Notes under the pieces: generated by a model
Told to the model about the DNA's origin: nothing
The model's input: the letters and a program-made list of their open reading frames with translations, nothing else
The model's database searches: none
Translations under genes and position numbers: made by a program
Part shown: piece by piece, positions 35,701-45,000 of the stretch
Numbering within the stretch: position 1 is the stretch's first letter
Layout of the letters: every line of letters starts with the position of its first letter
DNA from: Corticium candelabrum
Lineage: Eukaryota > Porifera > Homoscleromorpha > Homosclerophorida > Plakinidae
Reading direction: 5' to 3'
DNA: 64,000 nucleotides
Assembly (NCBI RefSeq): GCF_963422355.1
Contig: NC_085100.1
Span: forward strand, 5,754,068-5,818,067

Positions 35701-35935
35701 TTCTGTTTCATGTCATCTAGAATAAGTTTCACTCTAGTCTGTTGTTTTTCACATGCTGTCGACAATTCAGACAACATGTCCATTGTCCTCATACATATTT
35801 CGTACGCTGGAACACGAGTGTCATTTGTAGAAATACGTCGCAGCCAGTCGTCAACCTGCATTAAAACAGTCAGGCATCGAAACAAAAACGATGAATTACT
35901 TTTACCGCACTATGCCGCTCTTCCATTATTTGCAT
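22053..35935 (-). CDS. HAUS1: HAUS augmin-like complex subunit 1
   Basis: Eight exons, in coding order: 35935-35906, 35855-35678, 23346-23214, 23150-23016, 22670-22547, 22488-22423, 22255-22184 and 22115-22053. They give 266 codons plus stop; human HAUS1 has 278. All borders are GT/AG and every phase fits. Recognisable pieces are VDDWLRRI and VPAYE near the N-terminus, DDMKQKENEYKSE, KDFLFRKAADYS, LNAYHSLPP, and the C-terminus SLTRLKIEELRREL, aligning in order with the animal HAUS1 family. The protein is almost wholly coiled-coil. HAUS1 is part of augmin, which recruits gamma-tubulin to spindle microtubules for branching nucleation. The ATG at 35935 is chosen because an in-frame TGA lies shortly upstream. 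The second intron is 12331 bp; the other six are 50-345 bp. It diverges from AP3B, with 67 bp between the starts. Confidence 0.9.
23347..24375. other. Intron segment with a degraded inverted-repeat region
   Basis: No coding exon is seen. Around 23930-24290, GCGTTCACACTGACTTAAG and, facing it, GACTTAG/CTTAGGCTAAG and ATGAACGC motifs suggest an old non-autonomous inverted-repeat element. Its ends are not sharp enough to call. Confidence 0.4.
24376..24914. mobile_element. MITE with TA target duplication
   Basis: The ends CCGTATTCGCCCGTAATAAC and GTAATA/TTACGGGTGAATACGG are inverted, with TA on both sides (24374-24375 and 24915-24916). Inner arms share AAATAACG, CCATGCCC and ATATGCCCA. The 539-bp interior has no transposase. 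TA duplication and CCG ends put it with pogo/Tc-type DNA transposons, like 12865-13585. Confidence 0.8.
24917..26058. repeat. Intron DNA with an imperfect tandem repeat of ACTATTTGGTT units
   Basis: At about 25527-25685 a unit of roughly 20-30 bp (GGGACTATTTGGTTCCGG and variants) recurs six or seven times with heavy divergence. The rest has no recognised feature. Confidence 0.6.
26059..26426. mobile_element. TIR-bounded ATACG pentanucleotide satellite
   Basis: CAGTACCGGCAATAAGTAAG at the left and TTACTTATTGCCGGTACTG at the right are inverted repeats, flanked by TA (26057-26058 and 26427-26428). Nearly everything between them (26085-26396) is a tandem array of GATAC/ATACG with degenerate GATACCAT and AGGATA variants. 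It behaves like a mariner/pogo-type MITE whose body is satellite. Confidence 0.8.
26570..26715. repeat. Imperfect tandem repeat of about 22 bp
   Basis: Variants of CGGATAATTGAATGTCTGAA recur about six times, increasingly diverged to the right. It directly precedes the DIRS fragment. Confidence 0.65.
26767..26946 (+). pseudogene. DIRS-type tyrosine recombinase, C-terminal fragment
   Basis: The frame reads GHRFRIGVATTAAKRGMED followed by QTLARSKSNAYKQ and ATYSRTLVAP before a stop. GH-x-FR-x-GAAT-x-AA and the downstream pattern are those of the tyrosine recombinase of DIRS-like retroelements, including the H-x-x-R catalytic pair. Where the family has the nucleophilic tyrosine (AYxRYIRT), this copy reads AYKQSWEAG, so the nucleophile seems lost. 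No RT is nearby. Continued homology to 27300 is unclear. Confidence 0.75.
27395..27760 (+). repeat. Dispersed repeat R1, copy near 27.5 kb
   Basis: The copy shares AATAAACAACAGAACTTACC, GTATGATTTTAGA and ATTTTACAAGT-AAAATGGC-TCTAAATTTGT with 2710-3010, with 29385-29500 (partial) and, inverted, with 33705-33945. No inverted ends or protein are seen. It may be the 3' region of a retroelement. Confidence 0.7.
28145..29330 (+). pseudogene. Pogo-like transposase N-terminus, split by a Tigger-type insertion
   Basis: The left part (28173-28324) ends GRKSYSIATKLRVLSK, and the right part (from 29045) continues YDKLGGNKSKTAKEC and QCVQDWVRDQ. Together they have the helix-turn-helix of pogo-like transposases. 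Removing the insertion and one TA restores the frame exactly. Further right, in another frame, come FPRLEERVVSWM and QKGAMISGGSIKK. The catalytic DDE domain is not found. The element at 12865-13585 carries the same N-terminus. Confidence 0.8.
28325..29044 (-). mobile_element. Tigger/pogo-type element with TA target duplication
   Basis: The ends CAGTGAAACCTGCACTAAGC and ACAGGTTTCACTG are inverted and flanked by TA (28323-28324 and 29045-29046). The subterminal parts carry GCGACCACCT and AGGTGGTCGCT, as in Tigger elements. The minus strand encodes MSRKVLSLADRVKVIQ and GISARQIAKDMDVEKTQIQ, a CENP-B-type helix-turn-helix. Only this N-terminus remains in 720 bp, so the copy is non-autonomous. Confidence 0.88.
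29385..30072. other. Intron DNA with a partial R1 repeat
   Basis: The segment 29385-29500 is a partial R1 copy (AAAATGGCGTCTAAATTCGTGG). The remainder is AT-rich. At 29749 AAACATTTAGCCACATGC resembles 27826 (AAACATTTAGTTGCATGC), perhaps an end of an old pogo-like element. Confidence 0.45.
30073..30653. mobile_element. MITE with CTCTAATTT ends
   Basis: The left arm CTCTAATTT-ATAAATGTTCGGCA and the right arm TGCCAAACATTTACAAAATTAGAG are inverted. The inner arms share TTCGGCAA and CGAAATT. The target duplication is not clear. There is no coding capacity. Confidence 0.65.
30654..32112. other. Intron DNA without recognised features
   Basis: An AT-rich stretch with no exon, inverted repeat or transposon protein that I can support. 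Confidence 0.5.
32113..33698. mobile_element. Kolobok-like TIR element (TTAA target)
   Basis: The left end AGGGCTACTGCAGCGCAAAA follows TTAA (32109-32112). The right end TTTTGCACTGCAGTAGCCCT precedes CTAA, which looks like a mutated TTAA. The inverted repeats are about 150 bp. The interior has an acidic Ser-rich frame (32309-32491), a GT tract (32717-32783), and on the minus strand a basic frame with FGFQKIHTFVKGGKNKF. No transposase is recognised. TTAA duplication with AGGG ends is typical of Kolobok; piggyBac also uses TTAA but has CCC ends. Confidence 0.7.
32717..32783. repeat. (GT)n microsatellite inside the TTAA element
   Basis: About 33 GT units lie in the element's interior. Confidence 0.95.
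33705..33945 (-). repeat. Dispersed repeat R1, inverted copy
   Basis: The minus strand carries TTTGTATGATTTTAGATC, CAGACTTTGCAGTCATGC and the AATAAACAACAGAAGTTACC segment, matching 27395-27690. It starts just outside the TTAA element. Confidence 0.7.
33946..35460. other. Intron DNA, unassigned
   Basis: No exon or clear element. A plus-strand frame from an ATG at 35212 (43 codons, hydrophobic start MDVAVVIAASCILMFEMLDD) could be an ORF start of a DNA transposon, but nothing supports a family. Confidence 0.4.
35467..35542. repeat. Short inverted repeat
   Basis: CCTCTTCTAACCTCTACTGC-TAGGTTTCG faces CGAAACCTA-TAGTAGTAGAAGAGAAGAGG around a short loop. It could form a hairpin in the HAUS1 intron, about 140 bp from exon 2. 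Confidence 0.65.
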
Positions 35936-36002
35936 CCGGGAGCGAAGAAAATGTCATGTGGTTTAGCCGCTAGTCACGTGCCTAATCGTATGAGAAAGCA
36001 CC
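35936..36002. promoter_or_regulatory. Putative bidirectional promoter of HAUS1 and AP3B with GTCACGTG box
   Basis: Only 67 bp separate the two divergent start codons, so both promoters must overlap each other or the opposite 5' end. GTCACGTG (35973-35980) contains the palindromic E-box CACGTG, bound by bHLH-zip factors (USF, Myc/Max, TFE types). In vertebrates GTCACGTGAC is the CLEAR motif of lysosomal genes, which would suit AP-3. No TATA box is evident. Binding is inference. Confidence 0.6.
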
Positions 36003-39000
36003 ATGGCAAGCGCGTCAGGAACTCCGTATTCGATGGAGGGAGGTCACGGGTCTTCATCGATTCAAGTTGACGATGTTGATCAAGAAGCGGCCGGTGGCTT
36101 CTTTATGACGGATACGACAAGGCACTGCACCACACACTTTAGGGGACCCACGGCATGTTAGCTTTGATGCGTTCTTTAGGCTAGACGAACTGAAGACGCA
36201 TTTGGATGGAAGCAAAGATGGCCAGAAGTTGGATGCAATGAAAAAAATCATCGGAGTATGACAATACATTCTTATGTGTCTGGTAGATGGTATGTTGCAC
36301 ATGGATTGTATACGGTATATCTCTTGGGCAGATGATTGCTAAAGGTCGCAAGGTATCCGTTCTCTTTCCTTCTGTTGTTAAGAATGTCGTGTCGAAGAAC
36401 GCAGAAGTGAGAACAGCAGACCACGCCTCTTTCGTTGCGTTCACAAAAATTTATTATTTATTGTACCAGATCAAAAAGCTAGTCTATGTTTATCTCGTTC
36501 GCTATGCTGAGGAAGAGCAAGACTTGGCGTTGCTTTCTATCAGCACCTTTCAGAAAGCATTGAAAGTAAGTGGACTGTTTGATCGCTTTATGTACAGGAA
36601 TATCAAGAGATTGGTATTGTTGTTGTAGGATCCTAATCAGCTGATTCGAGCTAGTGCTTTGAGGGTTTTATCAAGCATCAGGGTTCCTGTTATAGTTCCC
36701 ATCATGATGCTGGCTCTCAAAGAGGTGGATTGAAACTTGTTTGTGCAGACCTATGATTTATTTGAATGAGAACCTTGCTTGTATTTTAGTGTGTAACTGA
36801 CATGTCAGCATTTGTAAGGAAGACTGCAGCACATGCCATTCCCAAGTTATACAGGTTGGTGAGTTTCTGATAAATGAATAGATATTGGCATAGTATCTTT
36901 AACTTCTAGTCTTGATCCTGAGCAAAAAGACAACTTGATTGAAATCATAGAACGACTTCTCAAAGACAGGACAACAGTAAGGTTCTTGAAGTTGACACAG
37001 AATTTAAATGAGTGTTTTAGATGGGTTGCACTTATACTCTAAGCAAGCAGTTGTGACCAGGCCAGCTGTGGTCAGCTTGGTTTCAAGATGTCATGTAGAT
37101 GTGTGTTGAGTTGTGTGAAGCTGTGCTGATTGGCCTGGATATTGTTCCTGAGCCATTCCTTTGGTGGCACAGGCCAGCTTTGTCATGTAAACGCTATGCT
37201 TGCCGGTCTGAGGGCTGCGCATGCTCATTTTTTTTACAAAATTATGTGAAACGGGCAATGGCCTTCAATAATGTTCTAAGAGTCTCTTCGTTTGACTTTT
37301 GTGATGCCAAAGAGAAGAAAGCTTGACATGCTTGTCTTGATGTATCACATATACTCATACGTGAATGTTACTTCAAACCATGAATTATATTTGAGATGGG
37401 TTGCCTTATCGAACTCTGCCATGTAAACGGGAGCTACTGTAGTTTATTTTTTCTGGTTCAAGCCGGCATGGGTTGGCTTGGTAGGTCCTGCTTATATAAA
37501 CAAGGTATTAGACCACCATTCGTTCGCAGCCAGACTTTACACCACATCATACTTCCATTGTCGCAGAGGCATGAGAAGGGGTGTGACAGATCGAATGTTG
37601 AGTGCGATTGACGATATCTGCTAGTTATTCAATGATCTTTGGCACGACAGCTCAGTCGTCAAGGCAACAATTTGTACGTTGCTATTTAATAATATAAATA
37701 AAATATTCAAAAAATATTTATGTAATAAACAAAAACAAAGTAGGGATGGCTGTGTACTTTAAGCTAGTGCTTGAAGAAATAGGGGTGGAAACTTTTGCAG
37801 ACAAGTACATGCACTCATACTTTACATCTGAAACCAATCTCCCACAATTGAATTTCTACTTCACTCCTGTCCAAGCAGCCACCTTGAATGCAAACATGAG
37901 TGAAGAGTATGGACTTAACTGTGGGAGATTGGTTTCAGATGTAAAGTATTGTCTGTGAAAGTTTCGACCTCTATTTCTTCAAGCTTAAAGGAGAACTCTC
38001 ACCAAATCAACAGTCTCTCAGATGAAAGCTGTCACTTCATGGCACAACCCTTTGCAATTGTTTACTGCAGACGCAAAGGAGGATGATTACTAAAGTACAC
38101 ACTTTGAGGGCGGTTTAGTCTTCAACCAATGAGCAACGTTGAAATCTCGTACTTGATCATGTGGTTTGCTTCATTGCATGCAGCAGTGACGGTAGTCGTA
38201 GTTTTGAGGGCCTGCAAATCATTCTATTACAATCTCCCTTGTTTTCTCGTAGTGGATACAAGACTAGCATGTATTCATAAGGCCTCATTAAATGCAAATG
38301 GTGAGCAATGTGTTGCTTTGATGGATTCGAATCCTGCCACCCGTTGCTGCCGTCCTCCTTTTTGCATCCGGACAACAGGGGGTTCAATCACTGTAGAAGT
38401 GCTACACCAGTATGTCTGATCGCATGTACGTTTTCGGTGAACTTGTAATGCAAACAATCAGACACTAGCAGGCGCGTGCACTAGCTTGTAAATGTAGACC
38501 GATTTTGGTCGCTACATGCAAATAACGATAGGTAAGTCATAGGTTAAAGCTCCACTTACAATCAGCAATAGTTATTCCTTTCTTCTGTCGAGTATAGAAG
38601 AGTTAGCGTTTGCAGCTACAGAAAAATGGAACAAATTCCAACAGACAATGAAAGTATTGTATGAGTCCTTCCACTGGCGATTTCGTTGGACAAGAGGACA
38701 CGTTCCATTGTCTAGACAATATCTAGATGCAGCACCATACTAGAAAGTTCCTACAAAGATCAAAGTTTGCTACTTCAAACTATAGGAGTGGCATTATCGC
38801 ACGTTATTGATCACCCTCCTCTGCTGCAGACGTTTACTGTAACAAAGAAATAAAGCATTAAAATTATCTGAGTGGGCGTGTTTAGTACTCGTATGTGGCA
38901 CGAGAGTAACTCTGATTGCTGGTTAGCAAGGAAGACCTATACCATTGCACTCTTAAGTTGTGATTTATTGACTAAAGCAAACTGGGACCCCAAACTTGTC

Positions 39001-42000
39001 ATGCAAGTATCGACTGTGTCAATACAACCATGGAGCCTCAAAAGGAGACCCTTCTTAGATTAGTTCATAGATCATGTCTTGCTGCATTTTGGGTGCATTT
39101 TTAGGAGCACTTGGTACGGTTAAACCTAAAGTAGTTACTTCCAAACGAGGACAAAGAGTAAGACTTTGTGCTACATACGGGGAATCGTCTGAACAACTCG
39201 TTGCTCATGCTCTGCTTCTGTGGCTGGCTGGACCATAAGCTTTCTGCAGGAAGATACTAGGCCTTGTATCTTTAATTCAACAAGTTTTAGTATTTGGTGA
39301 GAGTTCCCCTTTAAAGTATGCAGCCATCCCTACTTTGTTTTTTATTTATTATATAAATATTTTTGTATTATTCTTGTTCTTGCCCTTTCTATAGAAACAG
39401 TGTTACAACTCATAGTATATTTGAGAATACTTAGACTGCTACGTTAATGCTGCTACTTTAGAAGTAAAGTTTCGTTAATGCTAACATTATATAGTAGTAC
39501 GCAAGCTAATTTGATTATGATATGGTAATTGGCATGTGCGTTTCCGTCCCACGCAAGCAGGAGTCGTATCCGCACTTCCTCTTCTACCAGTTAGAAAGAA
39601 CAGTCTCTATCACACGCACGTGCACTTTTTCTACGAAGATCTTGTGAGAGACGCGAAGATTCTGTTTGCGGGCCCACCCAGAGAACAGGGAAAATCCAAC
39701 AAAACTGTTGACAATTTGATCGGCACTCAAATCTTGCGAGTAAATAGACGGGCATTTCAAGTAGCAGACAAAGAACGGCAAAGTGAAGATCCTGTGAGCC
39801 ACACGAAGATCCAGTGAGGGAAGCAGAGATCCTGGCAAAGCACGTGCACACAGACAACGACGAAAATGATCCCACCTAGAAGTGGCAAGTTGATCGGCAC
39901 TCAGGTTTTATGAGTAGGCTAAATTGGCGACTGTTTCAAGTACCTATACTAAAATGTACGGAATAAATGGAGAAGCGAAGATTCTGTGAGAGTCTTCGAG
40001 GAATGGCGAAGCATGCATATAAGCAACTCTAGGTCACACGCAGAGAAAGGCGTGGCGAATGGCATGTCATCTTTCACAGTAAAAAACATCCCAACATCAT
40101 CTGAACATTCTAGCGCCAAAGCGATAGTCAAAGATCATGACTCCTCTGCAGCCACGCAAGATGATATAAAAATGCTATCCTAAAGTGAAAATCAGAATTA
40201 ATAGTAACTACTAGTGCCACCCCTACTTAGGGAGTGCTAGCACTCTCCCCGATACTATTCCAAAATTATCTAATTCCAATTCAATTCTACAATTCTGCCG
40301 TTGCTTCAGTTCGACAAAAAAACGATACTATATACATGCAGGATACCTGGTGTTACATCTTTGTCATTTCCCTTCGACGTTCTTGTTGTAGCAACTAAAT
40401 TGCTCTCTTCGGTGCCTCTGAAATGACAGTGGCCATTGTGACATTAGACAGACTACAACTTACGGTCGGAAAAATACAACTAGCCTTACTGCTGTGAAAC
40501 AGACACACTCTGACGGGAAATGCTATAAACAACTTTTTTCGTAGATTTCGCACCTTTTCCGCCTTGCAGAGAGAATCCATTTTCCTTAAGCAACGACAGT
40601 AGATAAATGCGTTGGATTGTAATCACTCTGGCGGGCCAAGTGACAAGTGTGTGTTCTACTAGGGTTTGAACTTGGTGGTCGTTCACTTGTCAGAACAATG
40701 CATGCAGCTGTTGCACACTTACTGGCGCTTTAATACTAAAACTGTTTATGGTGCAATTGTTTGGGCATGGCACCCCTCTTGTGCAGAGCCGTATATAAAG
40801 AGAGTTGCTACAATCCGGATTATTGGCGACATTATGTGTCTAGTCAACGGTAGTAAAAATTCTTGTATAAATTGTACCAACATCAACAAAGCTTGAAGTT
40901 AATGGAGCTTATTACTATAGGTATGAACAACACTTTCCCTAATTTTAAGGGACTTATGTAGAGTATGTTTCAACAGTGGCTTTGTATATTCCCGATGATG
41001 ATAGATAGGGTTAGAGTGCACTTGTTGTTTTGAAATAGCTCACGTTGCTTTCCTTGGTACTTGAAAACTAAGTGATGGCATCAGTGGGAAGTGAAACTCG
41101 TGAAACTTTGAGATCTGTTGTGGTAAGCGCTGCCTCGGAGTTTGGACTGCCTCCATGGCTAAGCTTTTCCAGATGTTGCAAGCGTAGCCAGACTGAGATT
41201 AGTCACACGCAGGGGCACAGGGACACCTTTACAGTTGTTTCTTTATTTTTGGCTTATAATATATTAATAGCTATACTAAATTCTGAATTTCTAATTACTT
41301 TCCATGTTAATTACCATGCAATTATGGTCCATGCACCATATAATTCCAATACAATGGCTTGAGGACAGTGGCAAAATTAAAATTGTCAGTAAAGTAGTAA
41401 ACAATTGTCTGCTTCCACCATGATGTTAACCCACCCAACCTAAAAGCACGTGGCACGCTCATGCATAAGATGACCAGGCAGTGTGTCTTTGCCCCTGACC
41501 ACTACTTGTATCAAACTCAACCCCTGGGGTAATTGACATTTCATCCATTGTCAGACAGCAACATTTTTCCTGTTCACAAAGATCCTGCGGTTTTGAGTGA
41601 AGATAGTCTATGCTAGGGTTAGAAGAGACGTTTGAGCTCAGATTAGTCGGAAAATGTTCGATGTCTGACTGTTATTTCGCACTCTGGAAAATGAGAAAGA
41701 TGTAGGGTTGCCATTGAAAAGGAATAGAAACAAGACTTATGTAGGGTGTGCTGTGACATCTTTTTTGGAATTCGCTCATACAGACTGGGCAATACATTAT
41801 CCCTGCAGTATAAAACACACAGTATTTAGAAAATGGTGCAATGTAGGGATGATGTATTGCTCAGTCTGTATGAGCGAATTCCAAAAAAGATGTCACAGTA
41901 CACCCTACATAGTCTTGTTTCTATTCTTTTTTGTACGGCAACCCTACATCTTTCTCATTTTTCAAAATGTTTTTACACTTGTATTAGAGCAGATGCTAAA

Positions 42001-45000
42001 GCGTTACAAGAGCAGATGTTGTCGATTATCTAGGTGTTGTAATCGCACACGTTGCTATGTCAACAACACAACACAGGAGCGCTAAGCTCTAATTAAGAAA
42101 CAAATTTACAGTCTAGCTGGTGTAGAACTAATGAGCAACAGAACAGCAACCAAGGATGTAGCACTTTAGTGCTTTTTTCCTTATTAACTTATGTAGAGCT
42201 GTTGAATATTGATATCAAATATATAATTAATGCAAAGTAATTACATTTAAAGGAGCTCTGATCGTCTGTCCTGATTGCCTTCGGACCCAGAATGTCATGC
42301 TCACTGGAAAAAGGGTCGTTTTTCAAGTTTAGCGAATATAGAAAGTTTTGGTAAAAGTTAAGGTTAGGTACCTGTAAAGCAAGAATATGCGAAGTGTGGT
42401 AGGCTATACAAAGATGATTGAATCTCGGCGTGTTTTTTTCGCTAAGTCACGTGACCCAGATGTTTGCATACATACAAGTTTTATGGAATCGTACAAGATG
42501 TTGCGAAGCCATGATGTTGCAAGATTGATCTGAGTGACATTGCATGCCACTAAGAAACGAAAGCACAACTACACAAGGGAAGGGACTTTCAGAAGGCTGA
42601 TTGACATGAAAAGACAGATGTAACTGCAGACTTACAGCTTGGTGATTGACTTCATGCTGAGCCATGTTTCTAGGTAATCATGTTAGCCTTAATCTATTCG
42701 CCAGTGTCATGAGACACCTCTAAGCGTGATTGGATGTTACCACCTTGACTGGCATGCTGCCGTGCCTAGTCAGCTTCATCTAGAATTTAACACCTGGTTG
42801 CCATCCTTGTCTGTCTGTATAAAAAGTAAACTTGATTCAGGTGAAGCTAAGGAAGCGTGCTAGATTTGAAGTAAACGAGTAAGAGTACATGTGGACGAGT
42901 AAAAGTATATGTGCACGAGTAAAAGTATATGTGGACGAGTGAAGGAGGGAGCCTACCAGACCACTCAGACAACCAACAAAAATTACAAAATTTGAACCCT
43001 GCTTACGCAGACTTCAACATTGCCTAGTGTCGAAAGCATTGAACGATACTCCTTTTGCTGCCTTTAGAAACTAACATGCTATAACACAAAAGTAGCTCTT
43101 TTCGAACAAGGCTCAGTGTTCTCCCCAAATATCTCAAGGCTTGGCGGTGTAGGCGTGGCTGAATGGAAATGTACTTGTGGACGTGGTTGGTTCAAATGTG
43201 GGCGTGGTCATCTGAGTGGGGTTTCCTGGCTTTGCGGTGCAGTGCTAGAGCAACATAGGGTGCTTGTGTTTGGTCTACAATTTTAGCTGTACAACAATTC
43301 TATGCGTTGACAGAGTACAACACAAACAAGCTATCATTAACCCCGCTTTTTATCCGGGCTACTTTCTAATCTGCATGTCGGAAACCTGCGCCTCCCAATT
43401 ACTCCAAGCCAATACAAATCACAAAATTGGTTGTAATAGCTTTCGTTAGTAACGTAGCACTAGTAGACAAGTTCGCTAAGCAGTCGGTGACAATTTTCCA
43501 TGCTGACATCGACGCTAGAGACGTGCGCAGCATATTGGCATGCTTGCTGAGATCTACAAGATTTTTGAAACTACGAACGTGTCTACACTAACCTGAGCAA
43601 TGCTTTTGCTAACTTTGGCTTTGGGCCGATGCCGTTCAAGCACGTTTTGGCGTGTGTAATCAGAGCATTGTCTTACATCCTGTGTAGGGTAACGCCTCCC
43701 AGATCGGCTTCCGTAGGTGCCAAAAATGCCACTAGAAGATCAGAAAATTGAGCTATCACTTCAACAACACAATTTGACGCATTGATGTACTTTGTCTTGT
43801 AACTTCGTATTCTCTCAACGCATCAATAGCAAGGGCGTGACTCACATATGGATTGGAACGTGGGCGAATACGCCATCAAATGACGTCGAATCGGATTCGA
43901 AACAACGTCATAGGTATATTTTGAACATAGCGGTCTCTATGACGTTGCTTTTGGACTTTCCACAACAGCAACAGGTGTTCTATTCGTCTAGACGAGAACC
44001 CAAACCACTGGTCTCCCATTTTTTTCTTGCCTAACACATAGATAGTAAGGCATGACAGGCATAAGTCAAGGCGTGTCGGGCATAAGTCAAGGCGTGGCGG
44101 CATTAGCCAAGGGATGGCGGGATTGGGCGTGTCCTTGTAAAATCTAGCCAAGGCATGGCGGGCTGCCACGTCTTGAGATGCCTGGGGAGAACACTGAGAC
44201 TGAACGGTTGTGCCAAAGGTTATTGACTAGCTATCGAATGTAGACAATCACACACAACAGTGAATGTGTCACGCCCTTTCTCATGTTCTTCAGTGGGTCT
44301 GCAATAATCAAGGTAGTGAGATTCCCCAACTTTTTGGGAGCCAATGAGCAATTTGGGGTATCGTGTACCAGACCCTTCCTACCCGGCAGTAGGGTCTGGC
44401 TACACGATACTATGTTGTTTGTTAGTTCTCATATCCGTCCAATGTAAAATATTTTTTACACATAATTATCCAACATCAGGGTTTGAAAAACCGGTTGCCA
44501 AGTTGCCAAATTGCAAACTCTGTCACAGGAATGGCGACTAGTCAAGCCTAGGAAGTCACCATGCCGTAGCCGCGACAATGGTAGACTTTCCAGATTTCTG
44601 AGTTTAGTATGAGCTTGAAAACTAGTACGGCGTAATCTGGGTACACGAAAACCTCAACTTTGCCGTCTACACGAACGTAAACTGTTCACCCGTGTTCCAG
44701 CACAGAGCAATCATAATGCACTGAAGCACGTGCACAAGGAATGACACTTACTTGCACTTGGGAAACACTTAGGTAATTAATTAATTAAAGAAACCGCACA
44801 CTCACTTACGAAACTTGAAATGTGCAACAGAAGTTGAAGCCAGAGCAATTCTAGCCGAGATTGGTGAATACCAATATTCTTGGAAGCCAGCTACTAGTTT
44901 CTTGTCTTGGTGCCAACTAGATCTGCTGGCTAGGGATCTGATACCAGCCGATGCTTCTGCAAATCTGCTTCCAGTAGCTGTAGCCACAGATGGAAACTCC

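Larger units (their letters stand above)
37701..39375. mobile_element. Palindromic repeat opened at its centre by a hairpin MITE and a TTAA element
   Basis: The left arm CAAAGTAGGGATGGCTG-TGTACTTT (to 37757) and the right arm AAAGTATGCAGCCATCCCTACTTTG (39314-39340) would join into a palindrome around TTTAAA; the arms extend about 53 bp. Between them lie the hairpin MITE (37758-37986) and the TTAA element (37989-39312). Confidence 0.75.

Noticed and set aside
40490-40690. A small gene on the minus strand inside the AP3B intron
   Set aside because: A basic stretch before a GTAAG looks exon-like, but no neighbouring exon or family match supports it.
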